Assembly: GCA_902768825.1 (NCBI GenBank)
Contig: CACXMR010000001.1
Coordinates: forward strand, 44,361-108,360
Source: an uncultured Ruminococcus sp.
GTDB lineage: Bacteria; Bacillota; Clostridia; Oscillospirales; Acutalibacteraceae
Reading direction: 5' to 3'
Length of the DNA stretch: 64,000 nt
The notes under the pieces are model-generated. The model saw only the letters and a list, made by a program, of their open reading frames with translations, made no database searches and had not been told where the DNA came from. Shown here one piece after another: positions 33,579 to 42,839 of the stretch. The translations under genes and the position numbers were made by a program. The first letter of the stretch is position 1; every line of letters begins with the position of its first letter.

Positions 33579-35120
33579 TCAGAACAGGATCGTCAGGTAG
33601 AGGGATGCAAAAAAGACAATGCCTGCTACGATAAATAAGAAATGCCGCTTTTTCTGTTCAACGATAAGTCCGACAAACTCACGCAGAAAAGCATTCGGGA
33701 AAAAGTATAGCTTTGTCTTTGCCGAAAGCCCCTTGACCTTCATGCCGAGTCTTTTTGCAAGGGTATAACCCCGGAAAACATGATAATTAGTCGTTGAGAA
33801 GGCAATGCCCGCCTTGCTGAGATCGTCCACATCGGATTCTATTACCTTCTTTGAAAAGGCCATATTCTGATAGGTATTGACGGACTTATCCTCTTTGAGG
33901 ATATGCTCCTCAGGAATCCCCTGCTCCATCAGATAACGCTTCATGCTCTCGGCTTCGCTGATAACCTCATTACCGCCCTGTCCGCCGGAAGGCACGAATT
34001 TTGCGTGTTTGTTCCATTTTTCAAACTGCTCCTTCTCAAATGCAAGGGCACGGTCAATGCGTCCACGAAGAATAGGCGTAGGCGAACCGTCCTTTCTGAT
34101 GGCGCAGCCTAAAATGATGATGTAATCCATCGGCTGTTGTATTTTGTATTTTGTAGATAACAGCGCACAGAATATCGTTGAGATCAGCAGACATTCCATA
34201 TAGCAGAAGGTAAATGATATTGCAGCGTTAATAGAAAGCAGCAGCAGCTCCTGTGCTATGGAATTATTATAAAATCTGCTCACAAAATACATTGCCGCAA
34301 TTCCGCCGATGACGAAAACACCCAGCATAAACCCTAACAGATTCTGAACTCGGAAGCCCTCATGCCGCACAAGCCAAATATTACTGATGCACAGCAGGAT
34401 ACAAAACAGGCTTAGAGGAATCAGCGTTATAGCGATAAAGCTGTCGCTGACGGTGGCCACCGATATCAGCACCATTTTTGCGTTCATTAAAGACATAAAT
34501 TCCATTGACGAAAAGATATCATACAGTGAAAGTATCACCGTGACCGTCATAAACAATATCAGGCCGCCCAGTGTCACCATGGAATAGGAGAACTCACCCT
34601 TTTTTTGTCTTTCACGGAAGGTCAGGCAGAAGGTGATGATCAGCACAATCAAAATGGCATCCATCAACAGCCTCATGGTCCATATTCCGTTAAAAGAATC
34701 CTTTGTTAAAGACCAGATTGTTCCTATGTATGACACATGAAACGATTCGTTTGCGACATTATGATCTACAATGTGTTCTGTATGAGGCTGTTCGTTTTCA
34801 TCATACTGCTCCAGGTCGTAAATATCATCATAAAAAACAGAGATGTCCGTCCTGCCGTGGCCGACGCTCTCCAGGTCGATCTCCAGTGCATATAAATCCA
34901 TGCTCATACTGTGTGACCGGATGTCCGTTACCTTTACAACATTCTCGGAAGAACATTCGATCCTGACACTGCTCAGATCAGTAGACCCGTTGAGAAAGAC
35001 CGACATGGTATAGTTCCTGCCGAAAATGCACAAAAAGACAAAATAGCTGACCAGCAGCAGTGCTATGGCGGAGATGCAGAAGATATAACGGTTTTTGAGT
35101 TTGTGTTTTTGCTTTTTCAA
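33579..35120 (-). CDS. Membrane protein with YdcF-type DUF218 domain
   Basis: The protein is 513 aa. An N-terminal membrane helix and outside beta domain (about 1-130) are followed by about six helices (about 140-325). A DUF218/YdcF/SanA-like domain comes next (about 330-480: YIIILGCAIRKDGSPTPILRGRIDRA, FVPSGGQGGNE, SEAESMKRYL, TYQNMAFSK, STTNYHVFRG), then a last helix. Members of this family are linked to envelope biogenesis and polyprenyl carrier handling in other bacteria; the exact reaction here is unknown. It starts at ATG 35120. It has its own terminator, and two terminators upstream isolate it from the tRNA operon. Confidence 0.8.
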   Translation of the reverse strand: MKKQKHKLKNRYIFCISAIALLLVSYFVFLCIFGRNYTMSVFLNGSTDLSSVRIECSSENVVKVTDIRSHSMSMDLYALEIDLESVGHGRTDISVFYDDIYDLEQYDENEQPHTEHIVDHNVANESFHVSYIGTIWSLTKDSFNGIWTMRLLMDAILIVLIITFCLTFRERQKKGEFSYSMVTLGGLILFMTVTVILSLYDIFSSMEFMSLMNAKMVLISVATVSDSFIAITLIPLSLFCILLCISNIWLVRHEGFRVQNLLGFMLGVFVIGGIAAMYFVSRFYNNSIAQELLLLSINAAISFTFCYMECLLISTIFCALLSTKYKIQQPMDYIIILGCAIRKDGSPTPILRGRIDRALAFEKEQFEKWNKHAKFVPSGGQGGNEVISEAESMKRYLMEQGIPEEHILKEDKSVNTYQNMAFSKKVIESDVDDLSKAGIAFSTTNYHVFRGYTLAKRLGMKVKGLSAKTKLYFFPNAFLREFVGLIVEQKKRHFLFIVAGIVFFASLYLTILF

Positions 35121-35160
35121 TTATCTATCGCCTCCCTGGAAAAATTATAGCATAGTTTTG

Positions 35161-35199
35161 CAAAAAAGAAAAGCCGAACTTTGAATACAAAGCCGACTT
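35161..35199 (-). terminator. Second terminator between tRNA operon and YdcF-like gene
   Basis: AGTCGGCTTTG pairs with CAAAGTTCGGCT (one bulge) and is followed by TTTTCTTTTTT on the minus strand. It lies just before the YdcF-like start and could also act as an attenuator. Confidence 0.6.
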
Positions 35200-35281
35200 C
35201 TGACGAAATACTTTTCAAACCCAAGAGCGTGAAAACCAGCAAAAACAACCCCCTCCCTACCGGCGGAGGAATTGCACAAAC

Positions 35282-35329
35282 AAAAAAACCAAGCAGGCAA
35301 CGGGAACCAGACCCGTCCACTCAGCTTGG
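35282..35329 (-). terminator. Terminator of the tRNA operon
   Basis: CCAAGC pairs with GCTTGG, with an inner ACGGG/CCCGT stem, followed by seven T on the minus strand. Confidence 0.85.
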
Positions 35330-35368
35330 GATCCTGATGCACCATCAGCACATCAAGAAGAAAAAGAG

Positions 35369-35440
35369 AGGCGTCACCCGGATTTGAACCGGGGAATCGG
35401 AGTTTTGCAGACTCGTGCCTTACCACTTGGCTATGACGCC
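35369..35440 (-). tRNA. tRNA-Cys(GCA)
   Basis: Cloverleaf with acceptor GGCGTCA/TGACGCC, anticodon loop CTGCAAA, T-loop GTTCAAATC, discriminator U as expected for Cys. CCA is not encoded. Last of five tandem tRNAs. Confidence 0.93.
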
Positions 35441-35475
35441 GTATAAAAAAAGAGCTCAAAAAATATCAAGCTCTT

Positions 35476-35551
35476 TGGAGCGGATGACGAGGCTCGAACT
35501 CGCTACCTCAACCTTGGCAAGGTTGCGCTCTACCAGATGAGCTACATCCGC
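35476..35551 (-). tRNA. tRNA-Gly(GCC)
   Basis: Acceptor GCGGATG/CATCCGC, anticodon stem around TTGCCAA with anticodon GCC, T-loop TTCGAGC, CCA encoded. Confidence 0.95.
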
Positions 35552-35554
35552 ATA

Positions 35555-35630
35555 TGGTGCCCTCGGGCGGAATCGAACCACCGACACGGGGATTTTCAGT
35601 CCCCTGCTCTACCGACTGAGCTACAAGGGC
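35555..35630 (-). tRNA. tRNA-Phe(GAA)
   Basis: Acceptor GCCCTTG pairs with the 3' GAGGGC region, anticodon loop CTGAAAA with anticodon GAA, T-loop TTCGATT, CCA encoded. Only three bases separate it from tRNA-Gly. Confidence 0.95.
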
Positions 35631-35636
35631 AAATAA

Positions 35637-35710
35637 CGATCCGGAACGGGATCGAACCGTCGACCTCTAGCGTGACAGGCTAGCGTTCTAACCAGCTGAA
35701 CTACCGGACC
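35637..35710 (-). tRNA. tRNA-Asp(GTC)
   Basis: Acceptor GGTCCGG/CCGGATC with one G-U, anticodon GTC in loop CTGTCAC, discriminator G as expected for Asp. CCA is not encoded. Confidence 0.95.
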
Positions 35711-35713
35711 GTA

Positions 35714-35789
35714 TGGTGGGAACAACAGGGCTCGAACCTGTGACCCTCTGCTTGTAAGGCAGATGCTCTCCCAGCTGAGCTATGCTCCC
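35714..35789 (-). tRNA. tRNA-Val(TAC)
   Basis: Acceptor GGGAGCA/TGTTCCC, anticodon loop CTTACAA with anticodon TAC, T-loop TTCGAGC, CCA encoded. First tRNA of the operon. Confidence 0.95.
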
Positions 35790-35850
35790 ATATCAACTGA
35801 ATCCACAGATCGTTTCTTTTGTTTCCTCCGTGTCTCTCAGCGACTTCATT

Positions 35851-35879
35851 ATAATACCACGTCGTGGGTCATTTGTCAA
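35851..35879 (-). promoter_or_regulatory. Sigma-A promoter of the tRNA operon
   Basis: TTGACA (35879-35874), 17-bp spacer, TATTAT (35856-35851) overlapping TATAAT, about 60 bp before tRNA-Val. Confidence 0.85.
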
Positions 35880-36017
35880 GCATTTTTTTAATTATTTTCC
35901 GATTTTTTTACCCGAATTTTTTCAGACAGGAATAATCTCCGGAAATCATCTTTGTCCCCGCTGTATATAATATGCACCCACCGGAAAAAAGAGCACAGGC
36001 TCCCGAAAAATATTTCC

Positions 36018-36392
36018 TTATTCCGTAAACTGCTCCACAGGAATGCCCAGCTGGGTAAGGATATCAATAAATCCGTCGTAGACCTCATCCCTTGAAAAGT
36101 CCGCAGCCTCAAGCTCCTGATCGGTTATGGCGTTGAGCCGCTGATAAAAATCCGTTGCCAGCTCCACATACCTGTCGGAAAACTCCATATTTTCAAAAAG
36201 CTCGTCCTCCGCTTCGCAGATACGTCCCTCCTTGAGCAGAAGCATTATCGAATAATACACCTCGTCAGTGCGGGACAGCATATCGGACACACCCGGCTCA
36301 TATTTTACCAGATCCTTCTTAAAAACCAGACTGGACACAAACCTTGCTACTATATCTATCTGACGCATTACCCAATCATCCTGAAATCCCAT
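36018..36392 (-). CDS. DUF6483-like small helical protein
   Basis: The protein is 124 aa, predicted mostly alpha-helical and acidic, with no signal or membrane segment. It opens GFQDDWVMRQIDIVARFVSSLVFKK, a pattern I associate with the uncharacterised DUF6483 family of Clostridia. No function is known. It starts at ATG 36392 with GGAGAGGATAAC upstream, 40 bp after the flavoprotein gene, so it is probably the last gene of the RpiR-flavoprotein unit. Confidence 0.65.
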   Translation of the reverse strand: MGFQDDWVMRQIDIVARFVSSLVFKKDLVKYEPGVSDMLSRTDEVYYSIMLLLKEGRICEAEDELFENMEFSDRYVELATDFYQRLNAITDQELEAADFSRDEVYDGFIDILTQLGIPVEQFTE

Positions 36393-36432
36393 GTTATCCT
36401 CTCCTTTTTCTTACGGCACTGCTGCTGCCATG

Positions 36433-37674
36433 CTATCGCTGCGCCCCGCCCTCTCCTGCAATAACACCGGTCGAAAACGCACACTGCAGGTTAAAGCCTC
36501 CGGTGTAGGCATCCACGTCTATCACCTCTCCGGCAAAGAACAAGCCCCTTACAAGCTTTGACTCCATGGTTTTGGGGTCTATCTCCTTTACGGAAACTCC
36601 CCCTGAGGTTACTATTGCCTCCTCAATAGGGCGAAATCCTTTGATATGGAGTGCAAAATCCTTCAGCACACCCACCGTTCTTTTCCGTTCAGCCCTTGTC
36701 AGCTCACTGCAAAGCCTGTCCGCTGCAATCCCGGACATTTTTACAAACATCCTCACCATTCCTGCAGGAAGAAGACCCCGCACAAGCTGAGGGAAAGTTT
36801 CCGTATGCCTTGCACTGATCTCACGAAGCAAACGTGCATCCAGCTTTTCCTCGGACAAAGCAGGCTTCAGGTCTATGGATATCCTGTATCTGCCCCTCTC
36901 CATATTCCTAATGTGAGAGCTTGCGCTCAGGATGGTAGCTCCCGAAAGCCCGTAATGCATAAACTGCAGCTCACCGAAGTCTGAATATACCTTTTTGCCG
37001 CCGTTTTTGTCGTCAAAAACAGTGATAGCTGCATTTTTTATCAGGAGCCTGTCCGCCTCACTGTCGATAGGCTCTATGGTTTCGAGAGGCACAAGGGATG
37101 GTCTGAGAGGAGCTATCGTGTGTCCTGCCTTTTTGGCAAATGCATAGCCGTCACCCGTAGAGCCTGTCAGGGGATATGAGCAGCCTCCGCAGGCAATTAT
37201 CACCCTGTCAAAGGGCATTTCCTTGCCGCCGCAGACAACGCCCTTGGCAGCGCCATCCTCGATAATGATATCCGTTACGGGAGTAAAAACTATCCTGACG
37301 CCCTCCCTGCGGGCGACCCTGAGCAGTGTATCCGCCACATCGTATGCCTTGTCGGACACAGGAAAAACACGGCCTCCACGCTCGGTTTTGAGCGAAAGAC
37401 CGTTTTCTTCAAAAAATCTCATGGTATCCTGGGGCGAAAAGCGGTTAAGGGCACTGTAAAGGAACCTGCCGTTGGTAGGAGTGTTGGCAATGACGTTCCT
37501 GACGTCACAGTTATTGGTGAGATTGCAGCGTCCCTTGCCGGTAATGCAAAGCTTCCTGCCGATCTTGCTGTTCTTTTCAAACACCGTCACCCTGTCTCCG
37601 TTTCTTGCGGCAAAGACAGACGCCATCATTCCTGCCGCTCCTCCACCTATAATCGCAGTTGTCCTGCTGGTCAA
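36433..37674 (-). CDS. BaiN/HI0933-family FAD-dependent oxidoreductase
   Basis: The protein is 413 aa. The N-terminus has the dinucleotide-binding motif AIIGGGAAGMMASVFAARNG, then FEKNSKIGRKL and TGKGRCNLTN, signature strands of this family. GGCSYPLTGSTGDGYAFAKKAGH is the middle motif, and GLFFAGEVIDVDAYTGGFNLQCAFSTG closes the FAD site. Family members are annotated as aminoacetone oxidase or BaiN-like; the true substrate is uncertain. It starts at TTG 37674, overlapping the RpiR gene's TGA by 4 bp, which indicates coupling. The length is typical. Confidence 0.9.
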   Translation of the reverse strand: MTSRTTAIIGGGAAGMMASVFAARNGDRVTVFEKNSKIGRKLCITGKGRCNLTNNCDVRNVIANTPTNGRFLYSALNRFSPQDTMRFFEENGLSLKTERGGRVFPVSDKAYDVADTLLRVARREGVRIVFTPVTDIIIEDGAAKGVVCGGKEMPFDRVIIACGGCSYPLTGSTGDGYAFAKKAGHTIAPLRPSLVPLETIEPIDSEADRLLIKNAAITVFDDKNGGKKVYSDFGELQFMHYGLSGATILSASSHIRNMERGRYRISIDLKPALSEEKLDARLLREISARHTETFPQLVRGLLPAGMVRMFVKMSGIAADRLCSELTRAERKRTVGVLKDFALHIKGFRPIEEAIVTSGGVSVKEIDPKTMESKLVRGLFFAGEVIDVDAYTGGFNLQCAFSTGVIAGEGGAQR

Positions 37675-38546
37675 TCAGGCTCATCCTTTCTGTTGTTCTG
37701 ATAAACGTCATACTCCTGCCAGATGTTTTCAAGGGTCCCGAAGGTATCCTTGACCTCCCTCTCCATTTTGAGGACAGTGGCAACGATCAGGGCGTTGATC
37801 ATGCTCAGTGGTGCCACAAGAGAATCGACCACCGCCGCCATATCGCTCTTTGCGATGAGAATATGATCGGCAACCGTCGCAAGGGGGCTTGACATACTGT
37901 CGGTCAGAGCGATCACCCTTGTACCCCTGCGCTTTGCAAAAGTCATAGCCTGTATCGCCGCATTGGAATATCTCGGAAAGCTGATCCCGATAATGACGTC
38001 ATCCGAGGAGATGCGGAAGAGCTTTTCGTAGATCTCCGTCTCTCCGTAGTTGCTGATGACCTTAACATTCTCAAAAATGAGGGAATAATAGTATCCCAAA
38101 AACGAAGCAAGGGCTGCCGAGCTTCTTACTGCAAAGATATAAATTGTCTTTGCGTGTGCAATTGCGTCCACAGCTCTCTCAAAATCCTCCTTGGAGGTCT
38201 CCTCAAGGGTCTTGCGGATCTTGTCTATATCCCTGTTGAGAACGCTCTCCAGCACGTTGCCGCCGCTGAGTCTGCTCTGGGTCACCTCTATGCGCTGCAC
38301 GGAGGTAAGCTTGTCCCTTATCATCTCCTGCATTGCCTTCTGCATCTGAGGATAGCCCTCATATCCAAGCTCGGTAGCAAAGCGCACCACTGTAGATTCG
38401 CTGACCCCCACGGTGCTGCCAAGCTTTGAAGCAGTCATAAACGCAGCCTTGTCATAGTGCTGGGAGATAAAGCCTGCTATGAGTCTTTGTCCCTTTGAAA
38501 AGCCCTTCTTTTGCTCGTCTATCTTTGCCAGTAAATTTTTCATCAT
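37671..38546 (-). CDS. RpiR-family transcriptional regulator (HTH plus SIS)
   Basis: The protein is 291 aa. Residues about 1-80 are the RpiR helix-turn-helix (TASKLGSTVGVSESTVVRFATELGYEGYPQMQKA). Residues about 130-260 are a sugar-isomerase SIS domain (YIFAVRSSAALASFLGYYYSLIFENV, GISFPRYSNAAIQAM, ALTDSMSSPLA), which binds phosphosugars in known members. It begins with ATGATG at 38546, with AGGTGAG a few bases upstream. It is coupled to the flavoprotein gene. The regulated pathway is not evident from neighbours. Confidence 0.9.
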   Translation of the reverse strand: MMKNLLAKIDEQKKGFSKGQRLIAGFISQHYDKAAFMTASKLGSTVGVSESTVVRFATELGYEGYPQMQKAMQEMIRDKLTSVQRIEVTQSRLSGGNVLESVLNRDIDKIRKTLEETSKEDFERAVDAIAHAKTIYIFAVRSSAALASFLGYYYSLIFENVKVISNYGETEIYEKLFRISSDDVIIGISFPRYSNAAIQAMTFAKRRGTRVIALTDSMSSPLATVADHILIAKSDMAAVVDSLVAPLSMINALIVATVLKMEREVKDTFGTLENIWQEYDVYQNNRKDEPD

Positions 38547-38587
38547 AAAAACTCACCTTTTTTCTGTGCCGCTTTCAATGCAATTCA

Positions 38588-39112
38588 TCAGACACAGAAT
38601 ACCCTGTTTTCCTTCCTTGGAGCAGCAGCGGGCGGGTCGCCCTCGTAATAACCCAATGCGCAGTGACCTATGCCCTCGTAGTCGCCCTCTATTCCAAGGC
38701 TTTTCAGCAAAGCCTTGCCCTTTTCTCCTTCAAATTCCTCTTTGGCACGGTGTATCCAGCAGCTTCCCAGTCCAAGGGAATGAGCAGCCAGCATAAGCTC
38801 TCCCATCACAAGGCTGCCGTCATAAAGATATGTGGAGCGGCTCCTGTCCGCCAAAACTATCAGCATTACAGGCGCTCCGTAAAAGGGATCAAAGCCCTCG
38901 TTCCATCCGCCGATCCTGCGGTTTTCCTCCGAGATGGCATCACGAAGCTTTTTGTCAGTCACCGCAATTATTATCGCAGACTGATAGCCCCTGCCGCTTG
39001 CCGCATAGGTGCCAGCCTCCACTATCTCATCGATCAGCTCCTTGGGAACCTCCTTTGATGTGAAGCTCCTGATACTCCTTCTCTCCTTGATAGCTTTTAT
39101 CACTTCATTCAT
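38588..39112 (-). CDS. Nitroreductase-family FMN protein
   Basis: The protein is 174 aa. It has the family start IKERRSIRSFTSKEVPKELIDEIVEAG, AASGRGYQ (FMN contact), DGSLVMGELMLAAHSLGLGSCWI and a C-terminal GHCALGYYEGD. These enzymes use FMN and NAD(P)H to reduce nitro compounds or quinones; the physiological substrate is unknown. ATG 39112 is chosen because AAAGGAAG lies 6-8 bp upstream. It lies 32 bp after the kinase gene and may be co-transcribed with it. The sequence is shorter than the 200-aa subfamily, which is common in Clostridia. Confidence 0.85.
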   Translation of the reverse strand: MNEVIKAIKERRSIRSFTSKEVPKELIDEIVEAGTYAASGRGYQSAIIIAVTDKKLRDAISEENRRIGGWNEGFDPFYGAPVMLIVLADRSRSTYLYDGSLVMGELMLAAHSLGLGSCWIHRAKEEFEGEKGKALLKSLGIEGDYEGIGHCALGYYEGDPPAAAPRKENRVFCV

Positions 39113-39144
39113 AGTATTCTTCCTTTCTCTGCCCTGCGTTACCG

Positions 39145-41622
39145 TCATCCGTAGGATCCGCCGAACATAATGCTTGCATTGCACTCGCTGTCCCAGTCGC
39201 TTGCCCACAGTGCAGGCTTCTGGGTGAACTCGGGTATGTCTATTGTCTGGCTTGACTTCCAGTTTCTGAAGGCTGATCTTCCCATAACAGTAACATTTTT
39301 TCCTATGACAATGCGGGATATTCCCGTACAGCCCGAAAAAGCGTATCCGCCTATGGTATTGAGCGAGGTGGGCAGATCAACAGATGTGAGTCCTGTACAG
39401 CCGTCAAACGCCCAGTTTTCTATGCTCCACACCCCATAAGGAACGGAAACGGTGCCGCTCTTGGCTTCGGGACACTTTATCAGCTCCATCTTTGATTTGC
39501 TGTAGAGTATGCCATCCTGGGTAGAGAAGCTTGAGTTTTTGACATCGGCACTGAAGGCTGACAGCTTTTTGCAGTTGATGAACACCTCATCCTCCATATC
39601 CTCAAGTCCTGCGGGAATATTGAAGGTCTCTAAGGAAGAGCACCCACGGAAGGAAGACGCTCCAAGTATCTTTACACTTCCTGAGAGCCTCACATCCTTA
39701 AGCTTCGTACAATCGTAGAAGCTGTAGGAGCCTATCCTGGTAACACCATCCTCCACTACGACCTTGCTTATGCGGGAAGCCTCCGCTGACCAGGGCGCCG
39801 AACACTTTACTCCGGGAGAACCGTTGTCCAGGATCACATAGCTCAGTGAGAAGTCATCCATGTCTCCCTTTCCGCTGATATTCAGCACTCCGCTGTCCTT
39901 ATCAAGGGTAAAGCTCACATTATTTCCGCAGCTGCCCTTCATAACAGATGTATCCTGCTGCTCGACGGTCAGGGAAACCACCGTACCCTTGCTGCCGTAG
40001 CTGACTGTAAGTCTTTTTTCGCCGGGAGTGGAGGAGTCAAAGCTGCCAAAGGTACAATCTCCGGCAGGTATCTCCTTTTTTGTTCCGTCGCTGTAGGAGG
40101 CTTCTATCCTGATGCCCGTAGTATCCAGCTTTTCATTGATATTATATACCGTCTTTGTGGGAGGAGAAACAACGGTCAGACCTGTCAGCACCGGTTCTGC
40201 CGGAGTGACCGAGGATTCCTTGCTGCTTTCCTCTGTACGGGAGGGTTCTATACTGCTCTCATGCCCCAAGCTGCTTTCCGGCTCGCTGCTTTCCACAGTG
40301 CTGACATAAGAGGATACAGGCTCAGGCCTGCTGCCCTGAGAGGATTCACCTGAGGGGCTGACCTGGATATCTGTAGCCTCACTCGATAACTGAGAGGAAG
40401 CGTCCCCCTCCCCTTCGGCCTTCTTTTCGGGAGGCTTTCTCAGCACAAGTATGGTAACCACACAGGCTGCTACCACCAGGGCAATAAACACAGGAATAAT
40501 TATTCTGAGCTTACCCTTTTTCTTAGGCGGCTGGGGAGACCCTGCCTGTCCGGGAACGGTCACGGTGCTTGCCGATGCAGTAGGTGCGGTCCCGCCGGTC
40601 TGGGAATGGGTCTGAGACACACTATTCGCCGTAGGAGCATAGCTGCCCGTCTGAGCAGCAGGCTGCTGCTGTACAGCTGCCGATAACGGCTGTGCATTGC
40701 CTTCTAAGAGAGCCTCTAAGGTCTTTCTCATTTCCCTGGGCTTTTGCCATCTTTCGGCAGGGGCATATTCACAGGCCTTCATTATCACGGCTGCCAGCTG
40801 GGGATTTTTGCAGTAGATCGGCAAGGGCAGCTTGTCGCCCCGGAATCGTCTTATGTTTGCATTTTCCACCGTCTGAGCGTCAACAGAAGGAACGTCTGTA
40901 GGGACAAAGGGAGCCTTGTTGCCGTTGAGCAGTCTGTACATCACTATTCCCAGTGAATAAATATCGGCAGTGATGTTTGCGTTCCTGCCCATGGAAATCT
41001 CAGGCGCCATATATGTATAGGTCCCTCTTACGGTCATGCCGACATTCGTATTTGAGAGGACCTTTGATTCTCCAAAATCACCAAGCTTGTAAACACCCAC
41101 GGAGTTTACAAAAATATTAGCGGGCTTGATATCACGATGGATAATATTATGCTTATCAAGCACCTCAAGAGCCGAGCAGATGTCGATGCCCAGCTTTACC
41201 ACGTCCTTTTCGGTAAAGCTGTTTTCACGCATATATTTCGGGAGGGCAGTCAGGTGCTCCATACGGATAAAAATATCATATCCGGCTCCGTCGGGCTTCG
41301 GGATGATACAGTGATCCTCATAGGAGACAATATTGGTATTGCCCCTCAGAGCATAGCAAAAGTTTATCTCACTGATCATCTTGTCCCTGACAGCGTCATA
41401 ATACCTGATGACCGAGCGTTCGTCAGACACAACGCCCTCTGAAATGAGGGATTCCGCATTTACACTGTCATTGGGAATGGATATATGCTTGACAGCCGAC
41501 GTGTAGGTATTTCCGTATTCTGTTTTTTCAGCTCTGTAAACGGCACCAAATGTACCCTTACCGATCAGCTCCCTGATATACCATTCGCCCCACAGTGGGG
41601 AAAAGGAGGAAATATCCGACAT
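39145..41622 (-). CDS. Membrane Ser/Thr protein kinase with extracellular Ig-like and BspA-type LRR domains
   Basis: The protein is 825 aa. A kinase domain (about 10-280) shows the glycine loop GKGTFGAVY, lysine in AVKHIS, catalytic HRDIKPANIF, GDFGES and APE, so it should be active. A Gln/Ser/Thr-rich linker (about 290-345) is followed by one membrane helix (about 350-375) and a Ser/Glu spacer. A bacterial Ig-like domain comes next (about 470-540: TVYNINEKLDTTGIRIEASY), then BspA-type leucine-rich repeats (about 600-825: SYSFYDCTKLKDVRLSGSV, WAFDGCTGLTSVDLP). The layout resembles PknB receptors with PASTA replaced by LRR. ATG 41622 has GGAGGT 7 bp upstream. Confidence 0.9.
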   Translation of the reverse strand: MSDISSFSPLWGEWYIRELIGKGTFGAVYRAEKTEYGNTYTSAVKHISIPNDSVNAESLISEGVVSDERSVIRYYDAVRDKMISEINFCYALRGNTNIVSYEDHCIIPKPDGAGYDIFIRMEHLTALPKYMRENSFTEKDVVKLGIDICSALEVLDKHNIIHRDIKPANIFVNSVGVYKLGDFGESKVLSNTNVGMTVRGTYTYMAPEISMGRNANITADIYSLGIVMYRLLNGNKAPFVPTDVPSVDAQTVENANIRRFRGDKLPLPIYCKNPQLAAVIMKACEYAPAERWQKPREMRKTLEALLEGNAQPLSAAVQQQPAAQTGSYAPTANSVSQTHSQTGGTAPTASASTVTVPGQAGSPQPPKKKGKLRIIIPVFIALVVAACVVTILVLRKPPEKKAEGEGDASSQLSSEATDIQVSPSGESSQGSRPEPVSSYVSTVESSEPESSLGHESSIEPSRTEESSKESSVTPAEPVLTGLTVVSPPTKTVYNINEKLDTTGIRIEASYSDGTKKEIPAGDCTFGSFDSSTPGEKRLTVSYGSKGTVVSLTVEQQDTSVMKGSCGNNVSFTLDKDSGVLNISGKGDMDDFSLSYVILDNGSPGVKCSAPWSAEASRISKVVVEDGVTRIGSYSFYDCTKLKDVRLSGSVKILGASSFRGCSSLETFNIPAGLEDMEDEVFINCKKLSAFSADVKNSSFSTQDGILYSKSKMELIKCPEAKSGTVSVPYGVWSIENWAFDGCTGLTSVDLPTSLNTIGGYAFSGCTGISRIVIGKNVTVMGRSAFRNWKSSQTIDIPEFTQKPALWASDWDSECNASIMFGGSYG

Positions 41623-41693
41623 GATCCATACCTCCGAATCATTCTTATTCATTATACATATTAGCATAAACGAAGCCCATATTCAAGACTTGA

Positions 41694-41727
41694 TAAAAAA
41701 AAGCAGGACACCCTTCGCTGTCCCGCC
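41694..41727 (-). terminator. Rho-independent terminator after the glycine-rich protein gene
   Basis: GCGGGAC pairs with GTCCTGC around GC-rich loop bases, followed by eight T on the minus strand. Confidence 0.85.
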
Positions 41728-41745
41728 ATAAAAACTGTTTAATTG

Positions 41746-42693
41746 TCAGTTAAGCTTGTATGTATACTCCGCCATAACATTACCGGTCTTTCCAAGGAAC
41801 CTGAACACTATGCTGAATTCCCTGATATTGCTCTTTGACATGATCTTCTGGATCTCCTGCTTCATGCTGGTATCGATCATCTGGAAGTAAGCGTCTATTG
41901 CAGGCTTTTCCTTGGTCGTAAAGTTTACCTTATCATAGGTCACCACATAAACGAGGGTGTCGTCCCCCTCTGTGACTATGTTGAAATCCAGAGCATCCGG
42001 GTTTTCGGCAAGAAACTCCTTTTTGAGGACCTCTATCTCTCCCTGACCCGTCTTGCTCTCCCAATAATCCTTGATGCTCTTCTTCTCAAAGAGAGCCTTA
42101 TAGAGTATAAAGCCTCCTATGGCAAGGAACCCCAGCACAAGAGCAATAATTATGATCCAAGTATACTTGCCCTTGGAGATAGTCATGTTCAAATTATATT
42201 TTGATGAGGACAGGGATCTGTCAACGAAATCGACCTGACTGCCCGAGCTGTTGGATGAATAATTATCTCCCGAAGGATTATAAAGCGAGATATTGGGGTC
42301 ATAATCATTCTGTGGATTGTATAACGGTGCATTAGGGTCATAATTATCCTGCTGGGGCTGATAATCAGGTTCATTCTGATTGTAGTTCATGCCCCCGACA
42401 CCGCCGAAGGAGCCATTACCATCCTGACTGCCATAGCCCTGATTATCTTCACCGCCAAAGGAACCGCCGGAGGAATAGCCTTCGCCATAGCCCGTATCGC
42501 CGTTATAAGACGATCCGTCTCCATAATTTGTATCATTGCCGTATCCGCTGTCAAATCCGTCAGCCCCAGAAGGATCACCTGAGGCAAAGCCGCTGCCGTA
42601 ACCCGTAGGGTCGCCGGAAGCAAAGCCGCTGCCAAATCCGGATGGATCGCCGCCGTAGCCAAAGCCTCTGTCGTCATTATTGCCGTTGTTCAT
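41746..42693 (-). CDS. Glycine-rich single-pass membrane protein
   Basis: The protein is 315 aa. The N-terminal 100 residues are low-complexity Gly/Ser/Asp/Tyr with near-repeats of SGFASGDPTGYG. A Asn/Pro/Gln/Tyr-rich section follows (DNYDPNAPLYNPQND), then one membrane helix (about 182-205). The C-terminal outside domain is about 110 aa (SIKDYWESKTGQGEIEVLKKEF, ending VMAEYTYKLN), with predicted alpha/beta structure. No signal peptide is seen, so the low-complexity part is probably cytosolic. ATG 42693 follows AGGAGGATAAC. The next gene downstream is the receptor kinase, but a terminator separates them. The low-complexity tail could be a kinase substrate; that is inference. Confidence 0.75.
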   Translation of the reverse strand: MNNGNNDDRGFGYGGDPSGFGSGFASGDPTGYGSGFASGDPSGADGFDSGYGNDTNYGDGSSYNGDTGYGEGYSSGGSFGGEDNQGYGSQDGNGSFGGVGGMNYNQNEPDYQPQQDNYDPNAPLYNPQNDYDPNISLYNPSGDNYSSNSSGSQVDFVDRSLSSSKYNLNMTISKGKYTWIIIIALVLGFLAIGGFILYKALFEKKSIKDYWESKTGQGEIEVLKKEFLAENPDALDFNIVTEGDDTLVYVVTYDKVNFTTKEKPAIDAYFQMIDTSMKQEIQKIMSKSNIREFSIVFRFLGKTGNVMAEYTYKLN

Positions 42694-42839
42694 TATGTTA
42701 TCCTCCTTTTTCTACTGACAAAAAACTCACCATATTAATATTAATTACCGCCCTCAATGATATCACATTTACTCGGAATTTTCAATAGGAATATTGCCCC
42801 TGACAGGCAGTGCTGATTTCACCGGAAAGCAAGGTGCAT

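Noticed and set aside
35369-35789. tRNA cluster as integration site of a mobile element
   Set aside because: All five tRNAs are complete, and no partial tRNA copy or integrase gene lies nearby.
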